Assembly: GCA_964487555.1 (NCBI GenBank)
Contig: CAZART010000007.1
Location: 16,090 to 80,089 of the forward strand
Length of the DNA: 64,000 nt
From: CAZART01 sp964487555
GTDB lineage: Bacteria; Bacteroidota; Rhodothermia; Rhodothermales; VXPQ01
Direction of reading: 5' to 3'
The translations under genes and the position numbers were made by a program. Under the pieces are notes generated by a model. That model had not been told where the DNA came from, ran no database searches, and saw only the letters and a list, made by a program, of their open reading frames with translations. How positions within the stretch are numbered: position 1 is the stretch's first letter; the number at the start of each line of letters is the position of its first letter. Of the stretch, positions 1 to 8,743 are shown piece after piece.

Positions 1-2
1 AC

Positions 3-572
3 TCGACGTATTCTGAAGCCTGGAGCTCACTCGCCGCCGTTCATTACCGCCGGCGGGCCTTTGATGAGGCCATCGCCGCCAACCGCACCTCGATCCGCCT
101 CGACAGCAGCAACAGCACCGCGTACTATAATCTGGCGAACGTCTATGAAGAATCCGGCCGCCTCGACGACGCGCTCGAATCCTATGCGGCGGCGCTGGAC
201 GTGGACTCGACGCTCATGCCCGTGTACAGCGCCATCGGCAATCTCCAGATTAAACTGGGCGATGCGGAGGCGGCTCTCCGGGTTCTTGAACGGGGGGCGC
301 GGGTCGATCCCGGCTCGGACTATATGTTTCTTATCTTGAAGAATATGGGCAAGGCGCGTCTTGCGATGGGGGATCCCGCGGCGGCCGTCGTCGAACTCGA
401 GCGTTCCCTTCAGCTCAGGCCGGGCTGGCCCGAAACGCTTTCCCTTCTGGCAGAGAGCCATGCGGCGCTCGACCACACCGAACAAAGCCGCACGTACTTG
501 CAGCAGTACCTGGATGTTGAGCCCGACGCCTCCCGGCGAGAAGAAGTGCTGAACCGTCTGAATCCGAATTGA
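3..572 (+). CDS. TPR-repeat protein, 5' end outside window
   Basis: The reading frame is open from the first bases of the window to the TGA at 570-572 (about 190 residues), so the start codon lies upstream. The visible part is five consecutive tetratricopeptide repeats, each with the usual pattern (Ala/Leu at the middle of helix A, G-x-x-x-x-A-L in helix B, then D-P/D-S at the turn), for example the repeats starting AYYNLANVYEESG and YMFLILKNMGKARLAMG. TPRs form a protein-binding superhelix; no catalytic domain is visible in this piece, so the role cannot be named. The gene is convergent with the giant secreted protein that follows, and a stem-loop separates them. It may be a stand-alone TPR protein or the C-terminal arm of a larger protein such as a glycosyltransferase or kinase. 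Confidence 0.85.
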   Translation, partial: STYSEAWSSLAAVHYRRRAFDEAIAANRTSIRLDSSNSTAYYNLANVYEESGRLDDALESYAAALDVDSTLMPVYSAIGNLQIKLGDAEAALRVLERGARVDPGSDYMFLILKNMGKARLAMGDPAAAVVELERSLQLRPGWPETLSLLAESHAALDHTEQSRTYLQQYLDVEPDASRREEVLNRLNPN

Positions 573-577
573 CGACG

Positions 578-611
578 CTGGACGCGCTTCCGATCAAGAA
601 GACGCGTCCAG
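578..611. terminator. Stem-loop between convergent genes
   Basis: A perfect 9-bp inverted repeat (CTGGACGCG at 578-586, CGCGTCCAG at 603-611) encloses a 16-nt loop in the 63-bp gap between two convergent stop codons. There is no long T-run on either side, so intrinsic termination is inferred from position and symmetry; it could serve both strands. Confidence 0.55.
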
Positions 612-635
612 TGCCGCCAGGAAGAGGGCTCAGAC

Positions 636-3600
636 CTAGCGTACCACAACCACTTTACGCACCTGCCGGTACGAGCCCGCCTGCATTTGCACGAGATAGA
701 CGCCGCTCGCCACGAAGCCGCCTCCGTCTCGGCGGCCGTCCCACGTCACGGTGTAGCGTCCCGGTGCGGCATCCTCGTCGAGGAGCGTCAAAACGGTGCG
801 GCCGAGCAGATCGTAGACGCGGAGGGCGACCCGCTCGCTCGTGCGTTCGGTGGGTACGTCATACTCGAAGTGCGTGGAGCCATTAAAGGGATTCGGATAG
901 TTCTGCGCCAGCGCGTACTCGGTAGGCAGCGTGTCGTCCTCATTCCGGTCGGTCAGGCCCTGCTTGGCGGCGCCCCGCAGAACGTCTATAACGGCCTGCG
1001 CCTCCTCCACCATCGCCGCACCCGTTGCCGGATCCAGCTGGCTTTTGTCCATCAAGCCTTCAACCTTCCTGACGAAAAACTCCAGCTGCTTTGCGGCACC
1101 GTCCGAATCCTCCTTCTCGAGCTTCATGGTAGCGAGCTGTAAATGCGCCAACAGAGCCGAGCCGAGGCCCGGATTGACCCCCTTGTCTACGACCATTGCC
1201 TCCACCTGATCGATCAGCGCCGCGATACGCGCGGCAGGTGGCAAGACCTCCTGTATGCCGAATCGAATAATCGAGACGTCGTTGGAACCGCTACTTGCGA
1301 CGAGAGCGAGTCCGGCGGCCGGTGCGAACACGATGCCTTCGGGGTGGAGGCTCACCGTGTACACGTCGACCGGCGTCAGCGTGATGGCCAAACCGGTGAT
1401 CGGGTCGGCCGACGCCAGCACGCCGCTCTCCGCGCCGCCCAGTGTTGCTGCAAACGAGTACGCCGTGACGGTACTGCTCTCGAAGTTCGTCGCGAACAGC
1501 GTGGCTCCGTCCGGACTCATTTCGACGTCCGTCGCTCCAGCGTCGGTCGTCGTCTTCGCAATGACCTGGAAGGGCGACGACCCCGACGCGTTCAGATCGA
1601 TAACGAGAATCTCACCTGCGATCGTGGTGACGAATCCATAGGCGCCGTCGGGGCTGATGGCCGCGCCGGTGGTCCCGCTGTCGGTCGTCACCTTGGCCAC
1701 CACCTGGTTGTAGGTGTCCGAACCAGGATCGATGTTCAGGATGGTGAAACCCAGGGTTCCGGTGACGAGGATGATCGTACCGTCAGGCGAGATCTCGGCA
1801 TCCGTGTTGCCGGAATCGGTAGTCACTCGAGCCACGACCTGGTTTGCGGCACCGCTCGCCGGATCGATGTCGATCACCGAGACGGCTTTGCCGGTGTATT
1901 CGCCGACGTAGGCTCTCGTGCCGTCCGGAGTGACGGCGATGCCGATGGGGTTGAGGCCGACTTGGATCGTGTCCACGACCTCGCGCATCTCGACGTCGAT
2001 GACCGAGACCGTGCTCGATTTGAAGTTCGTCACGTACGCGAACTCGCCGTCGGGCGTGATCGCGATCTTGAGGGGGTTGTCCCCGACGCCGATCGTTCCT
2101 TCCACGGCCGTATCGACGAGATTGATCACGGTGACGTTATCGGTGCCCGGGTTCGTCATGAAGGCAAGAGTTCCATCGGGGGTGATGTCGCCGTCCGTCG
2201 TGCCCGAATCCGTGGTAACTTTCGCGACCACTTCATCGGTGACCTCGACGGGCTCGACGACCTCGAACGGAACGCTGTCGGCAATGCTTCCGATCGTCAC
2301 CACTAGAGGACCGGACGTAGCCGTCTTGGGAACCGTCGTCGTGATGCTGGTGAGCGTGGCGTCTGTCACGGTTGCGGTTACACCGTTGAAGGTTACGTGC
2401 ACGTTAGCGGGGTTTGGATCGAAACCTGTGCCATTGATGACGACCGTCTTACCGGTAGCCGCGCTCAGCGGCGAAACACTACTGATCGCCGGCTCTTGAG
2501 GCTCCCCCGCTGCCGTGAAGCTACTTTCAAAGGTGGTCGTTTCGTCGTGCAGTCCTCCTACCGGCAGGATGATCGTGTAGACCGAATCATAGGCCAGCGG
2601 CGCTGACGGCCGGAAGATGACCCGCGTATCCTGGTTCAGCCACTCAAAAGCGCCCGGCACCTGGTTGTCGTTCTTGTCGATCAGCTGAAAGGTGGCGAAC
2701 GAGACGTCGTCTGTTTCGATCGGCGCGGAAAAGTCCGCCAGCACGGCCGTCGTCACCGAGATGCCGGTGGCATTGGTCGCCGGTCCGACGGCATCGATGG
2801 TTACGATCTCAATGCCGGTGGTGAAGGTACTTTCATGTCCGGTCCCGAGCAGGTTGCCGGACGCATCCTGCACCGACGCTGCAATCGTAACGGTATACTC
2901 TGTGCTCTCGTCGAGGCGGGCGAGCGGCGTGAACTTCGCTACGGAATTATTGAGCTCGAGCACTATCGTGCCCGGAACGGCCGAGACGCCGTCGGTCACC
3001 ACCAAACCTGCGGCCAGCGTCGCTGGATTCATCGGCTCGGAGAAGACGATCGTCACCGATTCCGTCGTATAAACGTCGATGGCTCCATCGGCCGGTGCGA
3101 CGTGCTCGACGGATGGTGAGGCGAGGTCCGGCGGTTCCGTCGTGAACGTGTTGGTGTAATCTACCGCAAGCAGATTGCCGCTTCCGTCCGCCAGCCCCTG
3201 AGCGACGCGAATCTCGTATTCGGTGGCGTGCGTCAGCGGTGAGGTCGGCTTGAAAATGGCCAGCCGGCCGGCATTCTGCAACTCTACCGTCGCGTCCACC
3301 GGGATATTGCCGAGTACCGTGCTGACGGTCAGTGTGAGCGTTTGAACGTCGACCCATTCCGAGAAACTGACGAGCACTTCGGTGTTCACTGACGCCGGCC
3401 TGCCGTCGACCTTTGGAAAGACGCCCGTGATTGCCGGCGGCGTTTTGTCCTGATTGGTGATGAAGTCGACTTCGCTGACCGCTCCGTTTACCGTGACGGG
3501 CACGGTCGCCGTAGGAATGTCGATATCCGGGTCCGCGCCCTCGTCGCCGCCGTTCCAGAATTCAGAGGCGAACGTGAGATTGTTCGCAATCGTCTGCAGA

Positions 3601-6600
3601 TAGGCGCTGATATGGGCCGGCCGCAGTGATCCCGACAGCGGTGCAATGGAAACGGCGTAGTCGCCGTAAGGCAATCCGGGAATGAAGTAATTACCCTTCT
3701 CGTCACTATACGCGTGTACAGCCTCGCCGGTCAACGCGTTCGTCGCGAGCACGAGTCCACCTGCGACATAGGCGCCCGGTGTGACGCCGTCGGCAATATG
3801 CCCGGCGATCGACCCCGTAATCGGCGGGCTCGCTGCGGGGTACTGATAGCTCGACCACGCCTGATCGTCGAGCGTGAGGCTGCGCGCTTCCTTGCCGCTC
3901 TGAAGAACGAAGTACATGGTTGCGTCGTCGACGCCGCTATGAACAAGCCCTATTACGTGACCGACCTCATGAGTTATGATGCTCTGGAGGTCGAAGGCAC
4001 CTGGCTCCGTCTCCGTCCCGATCGGAAACTGCGTGTGATTTACGAATTCGGGGCTAACCACCACGTCGGCGTCTATGATCGTGCCCTCACCGGGTGTGCT
4101 GCCGAAGACGACGGTCTTGGCGGCAATAGCCAGCACAAGCGGAGGGAAGGGAAAGGTCTCGTCCACAGTGACCTTATTAATGCCGTCGATCCCCGCTACG
4201 GCGTCGATCGTCGTTCCGCCGTCCGTGAACGCGGCCGCGGATCCGGCCACATTCTCCCACGAGGTGAACGCCGCTCGAGCCGCGTCCGCACCGCCCGCGC
4301 CGATCCCGTCAAGGCTTGCCGTGTGGAGAGTGTAGGTCAGCGGCATCGCGTTGACGACCTGCGTTTTCGGCGCCGTCACGTGCACAATACGTCCTGCGGC
4401 TCCGTCGGCCAGGCTCAGAAGAACGCCGTCGAAGATCAGGTGATTGAATGCACCACCGGCGAGGCCGGTAACGAAATCCGAGGGCACTGTTGAACCGAGG
4501 TGCCCCGCCTTGATGCCGTAGCGCGTCGCAATAAAGAGTCGTCCATCCGGCCCGACCGCTAAAGCGTTGGGAGCCTCGAGGCCGTCAAAGACCTGATCGA
4601 GCGTACTACCGTCCACCGGGAACGAGGAATCGGCCGGAATACGCACGACGTCACCAGGTGAATTCAGGGCGACATAGAGGTCTCCATTCGGCGCGAACGC
4701 CATACCCGCCGGATTAACGTTTTCGGTGTCGGAGAAGGTGACGTGGTCGGTCTGATCAGTTGTCAGTAGATCGATTCGTATGATTTTCTCTCCCGTCAGA
4801 CCCTGTGTGAGACTGACGTACAGGGCGCCGTCGGGGCCGATCGCGAGATGTGCCGGCCCATTGAGTCCGGAAATGAGAGGCGTGAGTGTTGAAGCGTCAA
4901 AGCCACCAGGCGGCAGCAAGGACAAGTCCACGGCGTAGATCGCATTGGCAACGGCATCGGCTATGTAAAGTGTCTGGCCGGCTTTCGCCATCCCGATAGG
5001 CCGCTGCAGACCGTATACCACAGGGCTGGGGGCTACCACCGTCCCCTGGGCATCAACGCGGATGATCTCACCACTGCCGGTTAAGCCGACGAGCAGGTTG
5101 CCCGATCCGTCTGAAACCAGGACTTGAGGCTCAGCGAGGGCGTCGGCCACGATGGAAAAGACGTGGCCGGTGGGGACTCCTATTTTCGGCACGGCGCACC
5201 GACTGAATTCGGAGGTGTTGCTATCTGAATCAGTTGCGGTAGCGGTCGTAACGCGCACGGGCAAACCCGGATCGGTCAATACTGAAGTGAATGATGCCTG
5301 ACCCGCACCATCCATCGACACGGTAGCAGAACCCAGCATCGTGCGCCCTTCTCCAAAACCGGACGGATCGCACGTATCGTTCGAAAAAAATTCGACGCGG
5401 ACCTCTTCCCCTGGTAAGCCGGAAGCCCTCCCAAAGACGGTAATCAAACCGTCCGCGTATGAGACGTCCGCAATATCAGGCGCCGCCTGGCCGTCATTGG
5501 CACCTGGATAAAAACGAATGCCGAGCCCCCCATTGTCCCAGATTCTGTTGCCCAGCACAGCAGTATTGACAGCATCTACGTACAACGCGACGCCGTCACC
5601 TGTATTGCCCGAGATCACGTTGCTTGAATCGGCACCGAGCCCGCCGATTACGTTGCTGCCGCCGGCGTATACGGTGATGCCGTCCTGATTCGAAAGTGCG
5701 AAGGCGTTTGTAGCATCCCGGCCGATTACATTGCCATACATTCGCGTGCCGCCTCCGGTCAGACCTATTCCCGTGCCGGAGTTGCCTGAGATCACGTTGC
5801 CCGCTCCGGACGAGTTCGTGGCGCCGATGTGTGTTCCGGTAGCAGAAGTTATCCTGATCCCCATCCCGTTCGGAACGGCCGAGGCTCCATCTGCACTCGT
5901 ACCGATGAAGTTTCCTGCGATCAGGGTGCCGTCGGCGCCGTCGACATAGATGCCCGCCGAGTTGCCCGAAATGACGTTCCCTTCTCCGGGATTCGTTCCA
6001 CCGATCGTGGTGTTGTCGGCATATACGATGACGCCTTCCCCTGTATTGCCGAGAGGCGCATCACCGGCTGCGTTCGTGCCGATGAAGTTGCCCACGACCA
6101 CATTGTCCAGGCCCGCGTCCGCGATCTTGACGCCCACCTGATTACCGGATATGACGTTACGTGCGCCCGGAGTAGATCCTCCTATGACGTTGCTGCTTGT
6201 CACGCTTACAATGCGAATTCCATCGCGTGCGTTTGGAACGACCGATGTGCCCAGCACGTCGGTTCCGATGTAATTGCCCAGCACGACGTTTCCACTTGCC
6301 GGATTGCCCGAGAATCCGACGATGGCCATCCCGCCGTTCGCGTTGCCGGAGATCAAGTTCCTGTCGGCGGCCGACGTACCTCCTATGGTGTTGTCCTGGG
6401 CTTGGTTGAATCCCACGCCAGTGAGCGTATTGCCGAGAGCAGCCGTACCGGCAGCATTTGTGCCGATATGATTGCCCCGGACGGTGTTGGCATCTCCACC
6501 GGGCTCGAAGTGCACGCCGTCGCCCGAGTTGCCCGAGATCAGATTACTTTCGATAACGTTGCCTGTCGCAACGGCCATTTCGACACCGTTGCCCGCGTTG

Positions 6601-7835
6601 CCGAGGTCAGAATTACCCGACGTGTCGGTGCCGATGAAATTGCATGCGACCGTATTGTTATGGCTGTTGTTTATAACCACGCCTTTGTCGGTGAACCGGT
6701 TGATGACCAGCCCCCGAATGGTGGACCCATTACTGCCGCCAGTGAGCGCCAGCCCGTTCACGAATCCCGTTACAGCCGAACCGTCGAGCTCGACGAGAAG
6801 AAGGTGCTCAGCCGGAGTCGCGCCGCACGACGAACCTGGCTGAGTCGTGCCGTCGATAATCACGGGTCCCGTGATGTTCGGCAGGGCGGTTAATGGAACG
6901 ATGGTATGCGGACCGGCGCCTGGAATGGCGAAGAAGATTCTATCTTCGCCTGAGCCGCCGTGACAGTCGCCGCCGCTCAGGTCGGCATCGGCATTAGCGT
7001 TCGCGATCGCCTCCCGCAGGGTACAGGAGCCGTCGCCCGCGTTCGTGGAATCGGCCGCTGTATTCACGGTGAGAGACGGCAGTGCCGTATTGCAGGTAGC
7101 TTCTTCCGACGCGAGGTACGCGATCTGACTCTCATCAAGGGCATCACCAAACACGCACACGTTGTCGATGGCGCCCACGAAAGGTCCCCACGGTTCCGCA
7201 AACAGGCTATCGTTGTTCTCACCGATGATGAGTTCCCCAGCGGCCTCAGTCGCCATATTCACCAACTCCGTGTTCGACCCGGCCGGCCCGCCGTTTATGT
7301 AGAGAGCCGCCCGGCGGGTGGTCTCGTCCCAGGTTATGGCGACGTGGCTCCATGAACCTAGGGGGAGCGTGGTCGAGATCGCCGGCTGTGCACCTGTAGT
7401 GAGCTTATAGGTGAAGGTCAACGTCGTGGGAGCCTCGACGCGCAGCTCCCAACCGAAAGGCACGTTGTGACCTGAGGTCGAGGCTATCTGGCATTCCTGA
7501 CCGCAGCTCGAAGGATTAACCCATGCCGAGAGACTGAAGGCACTTCCCCCCAGCGTTGTGTTGTCCAGGTTGTTTACTCTGACGTAATTCCCGGCGCCGC
7601 CGTTGGCACCGCTACCGTCGAACGAAAAAGCCTGGCCGTCCACGCCGGCAACATACGCTGCGTCATCTACATCACCCCAGCTCGCACCATAGATGCCTAC
7701 CTCATCGGTCGGGGTGCCGTCGGCTTTTAGATGGACGATGGGATCGACGACCTGCGCCTTCACGGCGCTGATTAAGGGCATGGCGGCACAAAGCACAGTC
7801 ACCACACAAATGACGAGGATCCTCTTGTGTAACAT
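636..7835 (-). CDS. Giant secreted mosaic protein with metzincin-like motif and T9SS tail
   Basis: About 2,399 residues from the ATG at 7835, chosen over ATGs at 7865 and 7925 because it places a clean signal peptide first (MLHKRILVICVVTVLCAAM, cleavage after SAVKA). In order: a LamG/concanavalin-like domain (~40-230), a CSLREA-type segment (DGSCTLREAIANANAD), a right-handed beta-helix rich in NVISGN and NFIGT turns (~330-800), an NHL-like propeller (~880-1190), a zinc-protease motif HEVGHVIGLVH near residue 1288 with a possible Met-turn (ATMYF), SbsA/Big_5-type Ig-like domains, an IPT/TIG domain, a YVTN-type propeller (~1890-2170) and a C-terminal FlgD-like type IX sorting domain (NYPNPFN...YDLLGR...SGVYLVQM). 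It is probably exported to the surface or medium. HExxHxxGxxH plus Met is the metzincin signature, so proteolysis is plausible but untested. Confidence 0.9.
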   Translation of the reverse strand: MLHKRILVICVVTVLCAAMPLISAVKAQVVDPIVHLKADGTPTDEVGIYGASWGDVDDAAYVAGVDGQAFSFDGSGANGGAGNYVRVNNLDNTTLGGSAFSLSAWVNPSSCGQECQIASTSGHNVPFGWELRVEAPTTLTFTYKLTTGAQPAISTTLPLGSWSHVAITWDETTRRAALYINGGPAGSNTELVNMATEAAGELIIGENNDSLFAEPWGPFVGAIDNVCVFGDALDESQIAYLASEEATCNTALPSLTVNTAADSTNAGDGSCTLREAIANANADADLSGGDCHGGSGEDRIFFAIPGAGPHTIVPLTALPNITGPVIIDGTTQPGSSCGATPAEHLLLVELDGSAVTGFVNGLALTGGSNGSTIRGLVINRFTDKGVVINNSHNNTVACNFIGTDTSGNSDLGNAGNGVEMAVATGNVIESNLISGNSGDGVHFEPGGDANTVRGNHIGTNAAGTAALGNTLTGVGFNQAQDNTIGGTSAADRNLISGNANGGMAIVGFSGNPASGNVVLGNYIGTDVLGTSVVPNARDGIRIVSVTSSNVIGGSTPGARNVISGNQVGVKIADAGLDNVVVGNFIGTNAAGDAPLGNTGEGVIVYADNTTIGGTNPGEGNVISGNSAGIYVDGADGTLIAGNFIGTSADGASAVPNGMGIRITSATGTHIGATNSSGAGNVISGNSGTGIGLTGGGTRMYGNVIGRDATNAFALSNQDGITVYAGGSNVIGGLGADSSNVISGNTGDGVALYVDAVNTAVLGNRIWDNGGLGIRFYPGANDGQAAPDIADVSYADGLITVFGRASGLPGEEVRVEFFSNDTCDPSGFGEGRTMLGSATVSMDGAGQASFTSVLTDPGLPVRVTTATATDSDSNTSEFSRCAVPKIGVPTGHVFSIVADALAEPQVLVSDGSGNLLVGLTGSGEIIRVDAQGTVVAPSPVVYGLQRPIGMAKAGQTLYIADAVANAIYAVDLSLLPPGGFDASTLTPLISGLNGPAHLAIGPDGALYVSLTQGLTGEKIIRIDLLTTDQTDHVTFSDTENVNPAGMAFAPNGDLYVALNSPGDVVRIPADSSFPVDGSTLDQVFDGLEAPNALAVGPDGRLFIATRYGIKAGHLGSTVPSDFVTGLAGGAFNHLIFDGVLLSLADGAAGRIVHVTAPKTQVVNAMPLTYTLHTASLDGIGAGGADAARAAFTSWENVAGSAAAFTDGGTTIDAVAGIDGINKVTVDETFPFPPLVLAIAAKTVVFGSTPGEGTIIDADVVVSPEFVNHTQFPIGTETEPGAFDLQSIITHEVGHVIGLVHSGVDDATMYFVLQSGKEARSLTLDDQAWSSYQYPAASPPITGSIAGHIADGVTPGAYVAGGLVLATNALTGEAVHAYSDEKGNYFIPGLPYGDYAVSIAPLSGSLRPAHISAYLQTIANNLTFASEFWNGGDEGADPDIDIPTATVPVTVNGAVSEVDFITNQDKTPPAITGVFPKVDGRPASVNTEVLVSFSEWVDVQTLTLTVSTVLGNIPVDATVELQNAGRLAIFKPTSPLTHATEYEIRVAQGLADGSGNLLAVDYTNTFTTEPPDLASPSVEHVAPADGAIDVYTTESVTIVFSEPMNPATLAAGLVVTDGVSAVPGTIVLELNNSVAKFTPLARLDESTEYTVTIAASVQDASGNLLGTGHESTFTTGIEIVTIDAVGPATNATGISVTTAVLADFSAPIETDDVSFATFQLIDKNDNQVPGAFEWLNQDTRVIFRPSAPLAYDSVYTIILPVGGLHDETTTFESSFTAAGEPQEPAISSVSPLSAATGKTVVINGTGFDPNPANVHVTFNGVTATVTDATLTSITTTVPKTATSGPLVVTIGSIADSVPFEVVEPVEVTDEVVAKVTTDSGTTDGDITPDGTLAFMTNPGTDNVTVINLVDTAVEGTIGVGDNPLKIAITPDGEFAYVTNFKSSTVSVIDVEMREVVDTIQVGLNPIGIAVTPDGTRAYVGEYTGKAVSVIDIDPASGAANQVVARVTTDSGNTDAEISPDGTIILVTGTLGFTILNIDPGSDTYNQVVAKVTTDSGTTGAAISPDGAYGFVTTIAGEILVIDLNASGSSPFQVIAKTTTDAGATDVEMSPDGATLFATNFESSTVTAYSFAATLGGAESGVLASADPITGLAITLTPVDVYTVSLHPEGIVFAPAAGLALVASSGSNDVSIIRFGIQEVLPPAARIAALIDQVEAMVVDKGVNPGLGSALLAHLQLATMKLEKEDSDGAAKQLEFFVRKVEGLMDKSQLDPATGAAMVEEAQAVIDVLRGAAKQGLTDRNEDDTLPTEYALAQNYPNPFNGSTHFEYDVPTERTSERVALRVYDLLGRTVLTLLDEDAAPGRYTVTWDGRRDGGGFVASGVYLVQMQAGSYRQVRKVVVVR

Positions 7836-7999
7836 GGTCGGGAGATGGTCGAATTGGAAGCGCATGGGAGTGTCGGGGCAATTAATTGGGCGAGATCCGA
7901 TCCGTATGAAGCGGGTGGTCGACACCGACGTGCGGGTCGCGACGGTGGGAACCGAGAATCACCGGCCGTGGGCTGGTGGGCACACGGCCGCGGGGAACA

Positions 8000-8587
8000 T
8001 TATTTACGCTCGGCGGCCTTTACGGCTCGCACGAACTCATCCAGTCGCAGGGGCTTCCGGCTGATGACGGGCTCCCCGTCTGGAGTTGCCAACTTCTCTA
8101 TCCCGACATCGAAAAGATGTGCAGCGCCCGGCTCGAGCATGCGCTCTCCGCCTTCACTTTTGATCACGCGAAGCTTCCCCTGCGCCGCACCCGCCACTGT
8201 ATGCCGGCCCGATGGATCCTTCCAGAGGAACACGACTACCTCCTCACCCTCCACGAAAATGGGCATGTCGGAGACCTCGTAGAGCGTATTGCCCACCTGG
8301 CCACCGGGGATAGTCACGACCGTCTCCTCGGCCGCATCACCTTTGATGCGATCTGTTACGCGTAGCCGCACATCGGTTGAAATGCGCGTCTGATTTTCAT
8401 TCCAGAAACTCTGTTTCGCGGAGACCGCGGCGAGCACTACGTCGCTGGAGGCCGCAGTCAGCTCTTCCAGCGAGACCTGCCTCGCCTGGCCGGTGGCCGG
8501 GCTGGATACGACGGCAACCAGGACAACGAATAGGCCGATCCCGGCCAGATACGAGGCGCTGCCCGATAGATACTTCTGCATTATCAT
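8000..8587 (-). CDS. Small exported protein of unknown function
   Basis: About 195 residues from the ATG at 8587; an ATG two codons downstream (8581) is equally possible, and an upstream one at 8614 would add an acidic, unlikely leader. The N-terminus has a positively charged start and a long hydrophobic segment (AGIGLFVVLVAVVSS), followed by PATGQA, which looks like a signal peptidase I site. The mature part is a predicted beta-rich domain with FWNENQTRISTDVRLRVTDRIKG and VVTIPGGQVGNTLYEV. This arrangement recurs in unnamed secreted bacterial proteins, but I cannot assign a family name. It lies about 160 bp upstream of the giant secreted protein on the same strand and could be co-transcribed with it. 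No catalytic motif is visible. Confidence 0.75.
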   Translation of the reverse strand: MIMQKYLSGSASYLAGIGLFVVLVAVVSSPATGQARQVSLEELTAASSDVVLAAVSAKQSFWNENQTRISTDVRLRVTDRIKGDAAEETVVTIPGGQVGNTLYEVSDMPIFVEGEEVVVFLWKDPSGRHTVAGAAQGKLRVIKSEGGERMLEPGAAHLFDVGIEKLATPDGEPVISRKPLRLDEFVRAVKAAERK

Positions 8588-8743
8588 TTCATCGAGGATG
8601 TAGATGGGCCACACGAGCTGCGGGGACGTACCATCCCATAGGAGTAGGACAAAATGACGCCCTGCAGGCAGCTGCGAATGTGAGGGATGAATATTTAGGC
8701 TATTGTTTTCAGAGAGCCGTAGTAGACGGCGGACAATGAATGT

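Noticed and set aside
1143..2306. 387-residue plus-strand frame opposite the giant secreted gene
   Set aside because: Arg/Asp-rich sequence with no fold signature; a mirror of the repeated codons of the real gene.
5829..6893. 354-residue plus-strand frame opposite the beta-helix region
   Set aside because: Antisense to the helix repeats; composition is typical of shadow frames.
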